Shown here piece by piece: positions 18,006-27,231 of a stretch of 52,706 nucleotides of DNA. A program made the position numbers and the translations under genes. Below the pieces are notes generated by a model. That model saw only the letters and a program-made list of their open reading frames with translations, did no database searches and was not told where the DNA came from. The stretch comes from Methanobrevibacter sp. (GTDB taxonomy: Archaea; Methanobacteriota; Methanobacteria; Methanobacteriales; Methanobacteriaceae): positions 1-52,706 of the forward strand of contig JAFQXD010000007.1 of NCBI GenBank assembly GCA_017407115.1, in the 5' to 3' direction. Numbering within the stretch: position 1 is the stretch's first letter; each line of letters starts with the position of its first letter.

Positions 18006-18056
18006 TTAATCAAGCATTATTCATATACAAATGTTTTTTAATAATTACTTGATTAA
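18006..18056. promoter_or_regulatory. Candidate operator: 9-bp inverted repeat flanking a TATA box
   Basis: TTAATCAAG (18006-18014) and CTTGATTAA (18048-18056) are perfect inverted copies. Between them lies a TATA-like TTTTTTAATAA (18034-18044) whose expected start site is at or next to the ATG at 18066. The downstream arm thus falls between TATA box and start, where a bound repressor would block RNA polymerase. The regulated gene is itself a DNA-binding protein, so autoregulation is the simplest idea. Confidence 0.5.
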
Positions 18057-18065
18057 AATTATATC

Positions 18066-18326
18066 ATGGACAATAATGAATTTTATGTGGTTTTGGGTTT
18101 TGTAATTTCATCCAAGTACAGGACCAAAGTTTTAAAAAGTCTCGGTGAGAATATAATGATGCCGACTGAAATTGCAAAAGACACTGATTTAAGAATAAAT
18201 CACGTATCCAATGTGTTAAGAGATTTGAAAGATAAAGGTCTTGTAGTATGTTTAAATGAAAATACTCGAAAAGGCAGATTATACAAAAACACGGATTTTG
18301 GTCTTGAGATATTGGAATTTTTATGA
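18066..18326 (+). CDS. Small winged-helix transcriptional regulator
   Basis: Encodes 86 residues. It is a single winged-helix domain: helices at about 15-27, recognition region MPTEIAKDTDLRINHVSNVLRDL (about 32-54), and a wing KGLVVCLNENTRKGRLYKNT. It resembles the ArsR/MarR-like small regulators found in Methanobacteriales. No ligand-binding domain is present. No ribosome-binding site is seen, and the promoter spacing suggests a leaderless message. The inverted repeats upstream are candidate binding sites. Confidence 0.8.
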   Translation: MDNNEFYVVLGFVISSKYRTKVLKSLGENIMMPTEIAKDTDLRINHVSNVLRDLKDKGLVVCLNENTRKGRLYKNTDFGLEILEFL

Positions 18327-18353
18327 TTTTCACATTTTTTTTTAAAAAAAGAT

Positions 18354-19733
18354 TTAAGATGATTTGTTAAAATCATCTATTGCAGAGTCAACTAATTTTA
18401 AAACGGATTCATTCAGGTCAGGATATGATTCATCGATTGCAACCGGAATGTTGTCGCAGTATACCACTTCAAGACCTGCCGCTATTGCATCTTTAGTTGC
18501 AACGTCAACTGCTGCCGCTTTAAGTTCGCTAAGCATCACGTCTGCCTTATCCATATATTTTTTCATGTCTTCACGCAAAAGGGGCCTGTTTGACAGGTGT
18601 GCTGTTGTTCCGATAACTTCACAATCATAGTTGGTTTCCAGATAATCAACTAGCTTGTCTTTAACGTCTTCAGGTGCTGTAGTTGCAAACAATACCTTTT
18701 TGCCGGAAATGTCCTCCAATGGTTTAGGCCTAAAGACTGTTGAGATGACTGTTGCATTTGGATTGACTTCATTTACAAAGCTTTCAATCTGTTTTACTTT
18801 TTCATCAGAACACATTGGCTCTTCACACATTGTCAATATGACCAAGTCACCTAAACCGACCCTGTACGGTCCGAAATATGTTGTAAGGTTTTCTATTGGT
18901 TGGTTGGCTCCGATTAGTGCAATTTTTTTGTTGGTTTTGATAGGAGGTATTGCCGCTCCGCTTCCTTCAAAAATGGCGAATTTTGAATCCACTTCATTAG
19001 CAAGTTTCGCTCCTTTTTTCATGTTGGTTAAAAACACTTCTCCGGCCATTCCTCCACCGCAACGTCTGCATCCTATGGTAAGGATTCTGCTCATGAGCGC
19101 ATCTTCCCAATGGTCGCTTGCTGCATGGACTCCCTTTTCTGATTGTTCCAAAAGGAATTTTGCATTGATTTTCAGTTTTTCTCCGTGTACGATTTCAGGC
19201 TCTTCAGGTCCTCCTCTGCCCATTGCGATTACGCAAGGTTCATATCCGTTTTTGTCAATGAGTCTAGATACAAATCCTGAAACTGCTGTTTTCCCGATAC
19301 GCTTTCCGGTTCCCAATATGGTTATTGAAGGTTTTTTCATTATGTCGTATTGTGATGTTGGTTCAAATTTAAAGTCAGGTCCTTCATAGCTTATTCCTTC
19401 ATTTAAAACTTTACATGCAATCTTGAATCTTTTTGGATAATCCAAAATAGGTTCGTCACTTAAATCCATCACTGTATCGATGTCATATTCTCTAATCATA
19501 TCCACAATGATGTCGTATGGAATGTCTTTTCCTTCTGCAAACCGAACAGGAACTCCAAGCTTTTCGGAATATGTTTCGGGTGAATCGTCTCTGAGCTTTT
19601 CTGTTCCTCCGATAAATACTGCAGCAGCTATATCTATATGTTCCAAATTGTTTAGGGTATCTATTGCCTCTTGGGTGACGGGCAGGTAGTGTTCACCATC
19701 AACCAAACAGAGCATCTTGTTTAGGGATTTCAT
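18354..19733 (-). CDS. cpgS: Cyclic 2,3-diphosphoglycerate synthetase
   Basis: Encodes 459 residues from the ATG at 19733, close to the 460 of the Methanothermus fervidus enzyme; the longer frame to 19793 would add a hydrophobic stretch not expected here. [14 protein letters not shown] marks the N terminus. [16 protein letters not shown] is the nucleotide-binding P-loop, and [11 protein letters not shown] follows. The enzyme uses ATP to cyclise 2,3-diphosphoglycerate into cDPG, a phosphate and energy store and protein stabiliser in methanogens. The enzyme for the preceding step, 2-phosphoglycerate kinase, is at 51566-52495. The gene diverges from the UPF0280 gene, with about 47 bases between the starts. 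Confidence 0.93.
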   Translation of the reverse strand: MKSLNKMLCLVDGEHYLPVTQEAIDTLNNLEHIDIAAAVFIGGTEKLRDDSPETYSEKLGVPVRFAEGKDIPYDIIVDMIREYDIDTVMDLSDEPILDYPKRFKIACKVLNEGISYEGPDFKFEPTSQYDIMKKPSITILGTGKRIGKTAVSGFVSRLIDKNGYEPCVIAMGRGGPEEPEIVHGEKLKINAKFLLEQSEKGVHAASDHWEDALMSRILTIGCRRCGGGMAGEVFLTNMKKGAKLANEVDSKFAIFEGSGAAIPPIKTNKKIALIGANQPIENLTTYFGPYRVGLGDLVILTMCEEPMCSDEKVKQIESFVNEVNPNATVISTVFRPKPLEDISGKKVLFATTAPEDVKDKLVDYLETNYDCEVIGTTAHLSNRPLLREDMKKYMDKADVMLSELKAAAVDVATKDAIAAGLEVVYCDNIPVAIDESYPDLNESVLKLVDSAIDDFNKSS

Positions 19734-19780
19734 GATTATAGATATAATTTTTATTAATAATAAAAGTTTAATAATTAAAC

Positions 19781-20509
19781 ATGAATTTTTCACAAATTGA
19801 CCTTGATGAAACTCACATCAGATTAACGACAGACCTGAATGAACATGGTTTGAAAAGGCATATCTTCTCATTAAGAAGGGATTTGAAAGATTATATTTTC
19901 AGAAATCGTGATTTTTCACTGTCCCTCGAGCCGCTTGAAATGCCGGATAGCGACCTTTCAGACATTGTTTTTAGGATGTATGAATCGTCTTTATGTGCAG
20001 ATGTTGGGCCAATGGCATGTGTTGCAGGAACAATTTCTGAGCTGTCACTAGATTATTTGATTGAAAGGGAATCTCACTATTCAATTGTTGAAAATGGTGG
20101 TGATATTGCCATGATTAATGACAGAAAGGCTTTGTGCGGAATATATTCAAACAATGAAGTTCTAGGAAATAGCATTGCATTTGAAATTAAAAGCCGAAAA
20201 AAACCCTTGGCCATTTGCACTTCATCTGGAAAAATCGGCCATTCCATAAGTTTTGGCGATGCTGACAGTGTCACAGTCATTGGCAAGTCTGCATCTATTT
20301 GTGATGGTCTTGCAACAAGGATTGCAAATGCTGTAAAAGGAGATTCATCTCAGGGTAAGGTTTCAAGTGCTCTTGAATGCTGTGATGATTATAGGGAGTT
20401 TTTTGATGGTGCATTGATTATTTGCGCCGAGAATGTTGGAACCATAGGAAGACTTCCGAAAATCGTTGAGACAAATGACTTCCAAGAGGGTTCCAATTCA
20501 GGCTATTGA
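19781..20509 (+). CDS. UPF0280 family protein
   Basis: Encodes 242 residues. Segments such as [25 protein letters not shown], and [15 protein letters not shown] are typical of UPF0280, a family that resembles the flavin transferase ApbE in its core fold. The function in methanogens is unknown. The start ATG has no ribosome-binding site; a TATA-like ATTTTTATTAATAA about 30 bases upstream suggests a leaderless message. It diverges from cpgS. Confidence 0.85.
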   Translation: MNFSQIDLDETHIRLTTDLNEHGLKRHIFSLRRDLKDYIFRNRDFSLSLEPLEMPDSDLSDIVFRMYESSLCADVGPMACVAGTISELSLDYLIERESHYSIVENGGDIAMINDRKALCGIYSNNEVLGNSIAFEIKSRKKPLAICTSSGKIGHSISFGDADSVTVIGKSASICDGLATRIANAVKGDSSQGKVSSALECCDDYREFFDGALIICAENVGTIGRLPKIVETNDFQEGSNSGY

Positions 20510-20828
20510 AATATTGAAGAACTCATTTGTCAAATTCATAGTTTTCACTTAAACTGTTATTTTTTACATAGGTTATTTTAAAATTATTTATTTTAGTTTA
20601 AAATCAATACTGTTGAAGTTTGTAAATCTATATGCATCGGATAATTTTTGTTAAACTAACGGGGTTCATAAACCTTATTTTAAAAAATATTGAAGATTAT
20701 TTGATTAATCAGCATTTGTATTCTATTTTTAATGCAATATTTAAATATGAGTAACATATAATATTAAAATATATAAAAATCGGAGTTATTTTTTAACTAA
20801 CATAAATTAGTTAAATGGGTTAGATATA
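20510..20828 (+). promoter_or_regulatory. Intergenic region with UPF0058 promoter and start-site palindrome
   Basis: About 320 bases without a gene. AAAATATATAAAAAT (20766-20780) is a strong TATA box, placing the start near 20799. A perfect inverted repeat TTAACTAA / TTAGTTAA (20793-20800 and 20807-20814) straddles that point and could be an operator or a 5' RNA hairpin. Nothing is recognised in the left two thirds. Confidence 0.45.
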
Positions 20829-21116
20829 ATGTACAAAGACGAAATGATTCAATTACATCAATTTTTAGTATACGTTTTAAAATATTTAGCGGAAGATGAT
20901 CAAATTACCAATGACTGCAGTGAATATATAACACTCAAAATCAGCCCACATCATATACATAAGACAAAAGCGGAGCACAAACATGCCATTTTTGTGTTAT
21001 GTAAAATCATTTCTCAGGTTATTGCTGATAAAGAAGACGGCTCCATACCTGAAAATGTCCGCAATTCACTTTCAGATTTAGTTACACGATCAGAAAACGA
21101 ACTTAAAGCAGATTAA
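20829..21116 (+). CDS. UPF0058 family protein
   Basis: Encodes 95 residues, almost all helical. MYKDEMIQLHQFLVYVLKYL and SPHHIHKTKAEHKHAIFVL are characteristic of UPF0058, an archaeal family common in methanogens and haloarchaea. Function unknown. The histidines and acidic residues might bind metal. The gene has its own promoter and is monocistronic. Confidence 0.85.
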   Translation: MYKDEMIQLHQFLVYVLKYLAEDDQITNDCSEYITLKISPHHIHKTKAEHKHAIFVLCKIISQVIADKEDGSIPENVRNSLSDLVTRSENELKAD

Positions 21117-21300
21117 CTTTCTTACTCTTTTTTCTTTTTATTTGCTTTTTCAATATTTCTATCCCATGAATTATAACTATTGTGATAATGATTTGGTAAT
21201 ATTTTTTTCCCGTTTTTCTCACCAAAAGCAAAATCTTAAAAACTTTCACATACAATTACTAATTAGTTATATTTGAAAAAAATTGACACGAGTGATACTT

Positions 21301-22071
21301 TTGAAATCTTTTGAATTTTTATCAAAAAAAAGAGAAGAAAAACCAAGAAATAAAGGAATTACAATGGTTTTGGACAAAGGTTTAGGTCTTGAAACCGCTG
21401 AAAGCCTGATGAATATTTCAGGAGAATATGTTGATTACATGAAATTCGGTTGGGGAACCTCAATAGTCCATGAACAAAACATAATCAAGGCTAAGGTTGA
21501 AATGTATAAGAACCATCAGATTACTCCATATACTGGGGGAACACTATTCGAACTGGCTTATATAAATGATAAATTGGATGAATTCTTCAGCGAAGCGCAC
21601 GATTTGGGCTTTCCTGCCATTGAAATATCAGACGGTTCAACAAGCATTTCCCATGATAAAAAGGTAGAATGCATAGAAATGGCCAATGAAAGCGGTTTTG
21701 AAGTTTTATCTGAAGTCGGCAAGAAAGACCCTGCTCTTGACAAGGAACTCACATTGGATGAGAGAATTGAATACATGCAGGAGGAACTGGATGCAGGCTC
21801 CTCATTAATAATAGTCGAAGCAAGGGAAGGCGGTAAAAACATAGGAATATTTGATGAATCAGGTAAGGCAAAAGAAGATGAAATAGATTACATTTTGGAT
21901 AATTTCAGACCTGAAAAAATACTCTGGGAAGCCCCGAACAAGGACCAGCAGGTATTTTTCATCTTGAAACTTGGAAATGATGTTAATTTGGGTAATGTTT
22001 CAACAGAAGACATTACTTCTCTTGAAACCCTAAGAAGAGGTTTGAGGGGAGACACTCTTGGAAAAATTTAA
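21301..22071 (+). CDS. comA: Phosphosulfolactate synthase
   Basis: Catalyses addition of sulfite to phosphoenolpyruvate, the first step of the PEP route to coenzyme M. Encodes 256 residues from the TTG at 21301, chosen because GAGTGAT lies four bases before it and the resulting start (M)KSFEFL matches other ComA proteins; an earlier in-frame TTG at 21283 is less likely. MVLDKGLGLE, VDYMKFGWGTS, PYTGGTLFE, IEISDGSTSI and IVEAREGGKN are the TIM-barrel motifs of the family. The DUF39 gene follows with a 12-base gap, and the hdr-like genes come behind it. comB and comC are not in the window. Confidence 0.93.
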   Translation: MKSFEFLSKKREEKPRNKGITMVLDKGLGLETAESLMNISGEYVDYMKFGWGTSIVHEQNIIKAKVEMYKNHQITPYTGGTLFELAYINDKLDEFFSEAHDLGFPAIEISDGSTSISHDKKVECIEMANESGFEVLSEVGKKDPALDKELTLDERIEYMQEELDAGSSLIIVEAREGGKNIGIFDESGKAKEDEIDYILDNFRPEKILWEAPNKDQQVFFILKLGNDVNLGNVSTEDITSLETLRRGLRGDTLGKI

Positions 22072-22083
22072 AGGTTGATTAAA

Positions 22084-23337
22084 TTGACTAAAAATCGCAC
22101 AATTGCACAAATCAATGAAAAGATTGAAAAAGGCGAAGCAAATATCTACACTGCAGAGGAATTCAAAAAACTCATAAAAAAAGGTGACGCACCGGACTTT
22201 GAGGATGTTGATGTGGTTACTACAGGAACCTGTGGGGTAATGAGCGGAACTGCAGCCATCCTTAACTTTATCATTAGCGAACCTGGTGTATTCATAAGGG
22301 CATCTGAAGTCTATCTAAACGGAGTGCCTGCTTATGCAGGACCATGTCCAAACGAATGGCTTGGATCAGTTGATGTAATACTTCACGGAACCGCACATTC
22401 AATATATGATGAAAGCTATGGTGGAGGATTCCTTCTAAAAGACCTTCTTGAAGGAAAGGAGATTGACGTGCGCATAGAAAGTGCCGAGGGAAAAACAATT
22501 AAAAACACTATTACAATTGACGATATCACTCGTGGTCAAATTGTTGGAGCCCGTATGGCATTTAAAAATTATACCGCATTTACCAATCCAAATAATGAAC
22601 CTGTCAGTTCAATATTTGCCGCAACACCACTTGAAGGCAACCTAAGGGGTTTGACATTTTCAGGATGCGGAGATTTGAATCCTCTTCAAAACGACATTCC
22701 TCACAATGTAATAAAGGAAGGCTCAAAGGTTTTAATAAATGGAGCTCAGGGATATGTCTTGGGTGACGGTACAAGGTCAAGTGCTGAAAAGCCGAATCTG
22801 ATGCTGTCTGCAGACCTGACAAAAATGGATCCTTACTACATAGGAGGTTTTAAAACAGGTCAAGGAGGAGAGATATATGATACTGTTGCAATACCGATTC
22901 CTGTTTTAAATGAAGAAATCTACAATAACCTTTTAGTAACTGATGACAAGGTTGAAATACCTGTAGCGGACATTAAGGGACGTCACCTTCCACTTGATGA
23001 AACAGATTACTCCAAGTTATGGGGAGAATATGATTTAAGGCCTCAATATGAGAGGGACAGATGTTCAAAATGTGATAAATGTATTGTTGAGGAAGTATGC
23101 CCTACAAATGCATTCAAAAACGAAAGGTTGAACTTTGCATACTGTTACGGATGCGGTATGTGCGCCAGTTACTGCACAAATAATGCATTTGATATGGATA
23201 CTGGAAGTGTTGATTTGAATATCAATGGAAATGACGTTAATATTCCTATAATCTGCAGGCAATCTGACAGATTAAGGGGAAACAAATTGTCTTTGAAACT
23301 GAAGAAAATGATAGAATCAAAAGAGTTCAAATTGTGA
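22084..23337 (+). CDS. DUF39 sulfurtransferase with fused ferredoxin domain (homocysteine/coenzyme M synthesis)
   Basis: Encodes 417 residues from the TTG at 22084, preceded by AGGTTGATT; an in-frame TTG at 22075 lies inside that site. Residues 1-320 are DUF39, with conserved Cys50 (TTGTCGVMSG) and Cys195 (FSGCGDLNP). Residues 327-364 hold two Fe-S motifs: CSKCDKCIVEEVC with five residues before the last Cys instead of three, and CYGCGMCASYC. DUF39 proteins reductively convert an aldehyde to a thiol, such as aspartate semialdehyde to homocysteine. A paralogue has been proposed to make coenzyme M from sulfoacetaldehyde. The position next to comA favours that second role, but both remain possible. 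Confidence 0.85.
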   Translation: MTKNRTIAQINEKIEKGEANIYTAEEFKKLIKKGDAPDFEDVDVVTTGTCGVMSGTAAILNFIISEPGVFIRASEVYLNGVPAYAGPCPNEWLGSVDVILHGTAHSIYDESYGGGFLLKDLLEGKEIDVRIESAEGKTIKNTITIDDITRGQIVGARMAFKNYTAFTNPNNEPVSSIFAATPLEGNLRGLTFSGCGDLNPLQNDIPHNVIKEGSKVLINGAQGYVLGDGTRSSAEKPNLMLSADLTKMDPYYIGGFKTGQGGEIYDTVAIPIPVLNEEIYNNLLVTDDKVEIPVADIKGRHLPLDETDYSKLWGEYDLRPQYERDRCSKCDKCIVEEVCPTNAFKNERLNFAYCYGCGMCASYCTNNAFDMDTGSVDLNINGNDVNIPIICRQSDRLRGNKLSLKLKKMIESKEFKL

Positions 23338-23346
23338 GGTGAAAAT

Positions 23347-23961
23347 TTGTCCAGCCAACAAAAGATTACGGATTCACCGATTGACTTTGCAGTGGAAATC
23401 ATAAACGATGTAAAAAACTCTAAAGATGAAGGGGTTTTGAAATGTGTGCAATGTGGAATGTGCACATCAACATGTCCCGCTGCTCGCCACTCTGATTATA
23501 ATCCTCGTGAAATTATAGAAAGGGTGCTTGATGGCGATGAGACAATTCTGGAAGATGACAATATTTGGAATTGTTTTTACTGCTACACCTGCCATAGTGT
23601 CTGTCCAGTCGGAAACAGCGTATGTGAAGTAAACCAGATTCTAAAGCAGATTGCAATAGAAAATGAAATAGGTTATGAAAAGCTCTATGAATACATGGGT
23701 TTTGCGGATTCATACTTCACTGCGGCTATCGGAGCGATTCCTGAAATATTTTTCGCAGACATTGACCGTGACGTTCCGGGATGGTGGGATTTCAGACAGC
23801 ACCTTGATGAAATAAGAAATGAACTGGAACTTGACCCACCACTGATGCCATCAGAAGAAGTGATTGATGAGGTCAGTAAAATATTGACAATAACCGGATT
23901 TAAAGCTAAAATTGAGAAGATAAGAGCATCACAGGAGGCAGACAATGAAGAACATTCCTGA
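23347..23961 (+). CDS. HdrC-like heterodisulfide reductase subunit
   Basis: Encodes 204 residues from a TTG start, with GAGGTGA five bases upstream. Two classical 4Fe-4S motifs are present: CVQCGMCTSTCP (Cys33, 36, 39, 43) and CFYCYTCHSVCP (Cys76, 79, 82, 86). A helical C-terminal region follows. In true heterodisulfide reductase, HdrC passes electrons from HdrA to HdrB. The genes around it (DUF39 before, HdrB-like and HdrA-like after) suggest a special complex rather than the main energy-conserving Hdr. The next gene overlaps its end by 17 bases. Confidence 0.88.
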   Translation: MSSQQKITDSPIDFAVEIINDVKNSKDEGVLKCVQCGMCTSTCPAARHSDYNPREIIERVLDGDETILEDDNIWNCFYCYTCHSVCPVGNSVCEVNQILKQIAIENEIGYEKLYEYMGFADSYFTAAIGAIPEIFFADIDRDVPGWWDFRQHLDEIRNELELDPPLMPSEEVIDEVSKILTITGFKAKIEKIRASQEADNEEHS

Positions 23962-24886
23962 TAAAGATATATTGCTTTTTAGAAGTTGTCTTGTAAGTGT
24001 TGAATATCCTGGCGTTGAAGCATCAACAAAATTCGTATTCGACAAGCTTGGAATAGATTATGCGATTTCAGAAAAGCAGACCTGTTGTACAGGTCTTGGC
24101 CATTATTCAGATGTATTCAACCAGATTGACACATCTGCTATAGGTGCGCGAAACTTCAAAATAGCTACACAACTTGGAAGGCCTAATCTTGTAATGATGT
24201 GTGCCACATGTTATGCAATAAACAAGAAATCAGTTAAGCTACTTAATAAGAAAGATGACTTGAGAGAGCACATAAACAAGTTATTTGACGATAATGGTTT
24301 GTCTCATTTGAAATATGAAAAGGATGATTTGAAACCGACAGAAAACATTTTCCACGTTGTTGATATTATCTATGGTAAGAAGGATAAAATAAGGGACAAC
24401 ATCAAATATGACCTGAGCGACTATACTATAGCAACCCATCATGGATGTCATTACTGTAAGGTTCACTATGAGGACACCATCGGTGGAGTTAGGGATCCAA
24501 ACATTATGGATGAGCTTATCGAAGAGTGCGGATGCGAGACAATAGGGTGGTATGACCACAAAAGGGCTACCTGCGGAACAGGTTTCAGGCAGAGATATTC
24601 CAATCCTGAACTGTCATTCAGCGCTACTGCGGACAAGATGAATTCTATTGATGATGAGGATGTTGATATTATGGTCCATTTATGTCCGAATTGCCATATT
24701 CAATTTGACAGGTATCAGCATTTAATTGCACAAAGGGAAGGCAGAAATTTCAAGGCGATACATTTGAACATAGCTCAATTTTTGGCATTGGCTATGGGAG
24801 GCGATTTTGATAAGGTTATAGGACAGAAGGCACACACGGTACCGATAAATTCAATTATTAAGGAGTTGAAGGAGGTTCAAGAATGA
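23945..24886 (+). CDS. HdrB-like heterodisulfide reductase subunit with one altered CCG motif
   Basis: Encodes 313 residues with two CCG domains. The first is complete: Cys15, Cys47-Cys48, Cys86 and Cys89. The second has Cys168, Cys247 and Cys250, but RATCGTG has a single Cys210 where the family has two in a row, so Thr209 replaces a ligand of the second noncubane cluster. In HdrB each CCG domain binds one noncubane 4Fe-4S cluster at the CoM-S-S-CoB site. The change argues for another substrate. The gene overlaps hdrC-like by 17 bases and hdrA-like by four. Confidence 0.87.
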   Translation: MKNIPDKDILLFRSCLVSVEYPGVEASTKFVFDKLGIDYAISEKQTCCTGLGHYSDVFNQIDTSAIGARNFKIATQLGRPNLVMMCATCYAINKKSVKLLNKKDDLREHINKLFDDNGLSHLKYEKDDLKPTENIFHVVDIIYGKKDKIRDNIKYDLSDYTIATHHGCHYCKVHYEDTIGGVRDPNIMDELIEECGCETIGWYDHKRATCGTGFRQRYSNPELSFSATADKMNSIDDEDVDIMVHLCPNCHIQFDRYQHLIAQREGRNFKAIHLNIAQFLALAMGGDFDKVIGQKAHTVPINSIIKELKEVQE

Positions 24887-27192
24887 GGGATGATTTAAAA
24901 GTTGGCGTTTTTTTATGTGAATGTGGAGGAAATATTGCAGATATTGTTGATTTGGATAAGGTTAGAGATGAGCTTGATGTAGAATTCATTGGACAGTTTG
25001 AGAATTTATGTTCTCTTAATGGTCGTAAAATCATTCGTGATGCAATATTTGACCATGACCTGGACAGGGTGGTTGTTGCTGCATGTTCTCCGATTTCTCA
25101 TGAAAAGACCTTCCAGGACTATGTAAAGCCTCTAAATCCCTATTTGATGGACATGGCAAATATACGAGAACAGTGTTCATGGGTGCATTCAGACAAAGAG
25201 AAAGCTACTCACAAGGCAATAACTTTAATCAACGCATCAATAGAAAAGGTAAAACAGTCCGATGCGGTTGACCCGATTTACTGCCAGACTCCTGATGATG
25301 TTGCAATTATCGGGGGCGGAATTGCAGGAATGAATGCTGCATTGTCCCTTGCAAAGCAGGGAACAAAAGTTACTTTAATAGAACAGTCTCCTTCAATCGG
25401 AGGGCACATGGCCAAAATAGGTAAGGTATTTTCACCGGTTAAAATAGCAGAAGAGTGTGGAATGTGTCTTTTAAACCCGATTCTTAATGAGCTTGTATGG
25501 AATGAAAACATTGAAGTTTTAACCAATACAAAAGTCATTGAAGCTGAAAGGCGTGCCGGAACATATAATCTTATCTTGGAAAAATCTCCAAGATATGTAG
25601 ACACTGAAAAATGTATTGCATGTGGAAAATGTGCTGAAGCATGCGAGGTGGAAGTTCCTAACGACTGGAACGATAATCTATCAAATAGAAAAGCTATTTA
25701 CAGGCCATTTGGACAGTCATATCCTGAAGCCTATGTGATAGACATGGAAAACTGTACAAAGTGCAGCAACTGTGTAAAGGCATGTACCATGAAGGCAATC
25801 AAGCTTCGAGGAAAACCTGAGAGAATTCCTCTTCAGGTAGGTTCAATCATCGTTGCAACAGGACACAAGCTGTTTGACATGGAAAAACGTCCAGAATATG
25901 GATACACTAGATATGATGACGTGATAACACAATCCGAACTTGGACGTATAACTGGAGTAAACGGTCCGACAAAAGGAAAGCTCCTAAAGGCAAATGGTGA
26001 AGTTCCAAAGCGTGTTGTAATGATTCAGTGCGTCGGTTCAAGGGATGAAAAGCCTGATGGACACAGGTATTGTTCAAAAATATGTTGTACTGTTGCATTG
26101 AAAAATGCAAACATCATCAAACACAAATATCCTGACACTGATGTTTTGATTTGCTATACTGATATCAGAACACCTGGAATGTTTGAAAAATACTACAAAC
26201 ACACTCAGGAAAATGAAGTCAGATTCCTAAGGGGCCGTCCTGGTGAAGTGGTCAAGAAAGGAGATAATTTCATTGTAAGAACTGAAGATACTCTAAAAGG
26301 GGAATTTGTCGAAATCGAAGCGGACATGGTTGTTCTTTCAACTGCAATGGAACCTTCAGAGGGTACTCGCGAAATAGCCGAAATTCTTAACATCGGAACC
26401 ACAGAAGACGGGTTCATCAAGGAATCACATCCGAAAATCAAGCCTATAGCTACTGATGTTCAGGGAATATTCGTATGCGGAACAGCACATGACCCTAAAG
26501 ACATTACAGACTCAATCATGCAGGCAACTGCAGCAGCATCAAAAGTCAGTGAATATAACTATGGAGGTGTTGAAATTGAACCGTTCATCGCAGAAATTGA
26601 CACTGAAAAATGTACAGTTTGCGGAGAATGTATCGAGAGATGCAAATACAAATCAATGAGTATTCAAAATGATGAAATATATATTGATCCTATGAGCTGT
26701 ACGGGATGTGGAAAATGTCTTGTGGGATGTGAACAGAGAGCAATTAAGGTAAACGGGAATATTGATGAGAAAATCATGTCTACCATTAAGGGTGTTCTTT
26801 CTAAAAAGCAAGAAGGCGAGCGCATGATTTTGGTTTTCCTGGACAATATAGGATATACTGCAGCAGATAATATTGGAGTAAACAGATTGTCTTATCCTGA
26901 GTCAATCCATATTATCAAGGTAATCTCTGTTAATCGTGTAAGGCCTAAGCATATTCATTATGCTCTTGACAATGGTGCTGATGGAGTATTCATTGGTGAA
27001 TTCCCTGGAGATTTGATGTATGATGAGGTTGAACGAAAAATCCAAGGTGTCAAGGATAGGATTGAAGAGTTAGGTGAAGACCCTCAAAGGCTCACATTCT
27101 CAAAGGTATATATTCCATACTTCTCAGGACTTGCACGTAAGTTCCAGGAATTTGATGCTAAAATTGAAGAGCTCGACAGTGCTGAGTCTTAG
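24883..27192 (+). CDS. HdrA-like flavoprotein fused to a cysteine-free MvhD-type domain
   Basis: Encodes 769 residues. The N-terminal HdrA signature is VGVFLCECGGN. GGGIAGMN (about 144-151) binds FAD. CGMC lies at 192-195. Ferredoxin motifs lie at 244-254 and 291-301, and a C-terminal pair at 577-587 and 606-616. From about residue 648 the sequence matches the FlpD/MvhD fold (ILVFLDNIGYTAADNIG, then VRPKHIHYALDNGADGVFIG). All cysteines expected in MvhD are absent; no Cys occurs after 616. The domain cannot hold the usual 2Fe-2S cluster and may be structural or docking. Its start overlaps hdrB-like by four bases. The protein probably accepts electrons from a ferredoxin or hydrogenase partner not present here. 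Confidence 0.87.
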   Translation: MRDDLKVGVFLCECGGNIADIVDLDKVRDELDVEFIGQFENLCSLNGRKIIRDAIFDHDLDRVVVAACSPISHEKTFQDYVKPLNPYLMDMANIREQCSWVHSDKEKATHKAITLINASIEKVKQSDAVDPIYCQTPDDVAIIGGGIAGMNAALSLAKQGTKVTLIEQSPSIGGHMAKIGKVFSPVKIAEECGMCLLNPILNELVWNENIEVLTNTKVIEAERRAGTYNLILEKSPRYVDTEKCIACGKCAEACEVEVPNDWNDNLSNRKAIYRPFGQSYPEAYVIDMENCTKCSNCVKACTMKAIKLRGKPERIPLQVGSIIVATGHKLFDMEKRPEYGYTRYDDVITQSELGRITGVNGPTKGKLLKANGEVPKRVVMIQCVGSRDEKPDGHRYCSKICCTVALKNANIIKHKYPDTDVLICYTDIRTPGMFEKYYKHTQENEVRFLRGRPGEVVKKGDNFIVRTEDTLKGEFVEIEADMVVLSTAMEPSEGTREIAEILNIGTTEDGFIKESHPKIKPIATDVQGIFVCGTAHDPKDITDSIMQATAAASKVSEYNYGGVEIEPFIAEIDTEKCTVCGECIERCKYKSMSIQNDEIYIDPMSCTGCGKCLVGCEQRAIKVNGNIDEKIMSTIKGVLSKKQEGERMILVFLDNIGYTAADNIGVNRLSYPESIHIIKVISVNRVRPKHIHYALDNGADGVFIGEFPGDLMYDEVERKIQGVKDRIEELGEDPQRLTFSKVYIPYFSGLARKFQEFDAKIEELDSAES

Positions 27193-27231
27193 TTTTGTAT
27201 AAATCCTTGGGTAAAAAAATAGTAAGTGGAG

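Noticed and set aside
18655..19389. Long plus-strand ORF of 244 codons opposite cpgS
   Set aside because: It is a shadow of cpgS: low-information Ser/Leu/Pro-rich protein with no motif, while cpgS has a full domain set.
21283..21300. Upstream TTG and GTG starts for comA
   Set aside because: GAGTGAT sits right before the TTG at 21301, and the family N terminus begins at that residue.
23347..27192. The hdr-like genes as the main energy-conserving heterodisulfide reductase
   Set aside because: The second HdrB motif lacks a cysteine and the fused MvhD-type domain has none; the context is coenzyme M synthesis rather than mvh genes.
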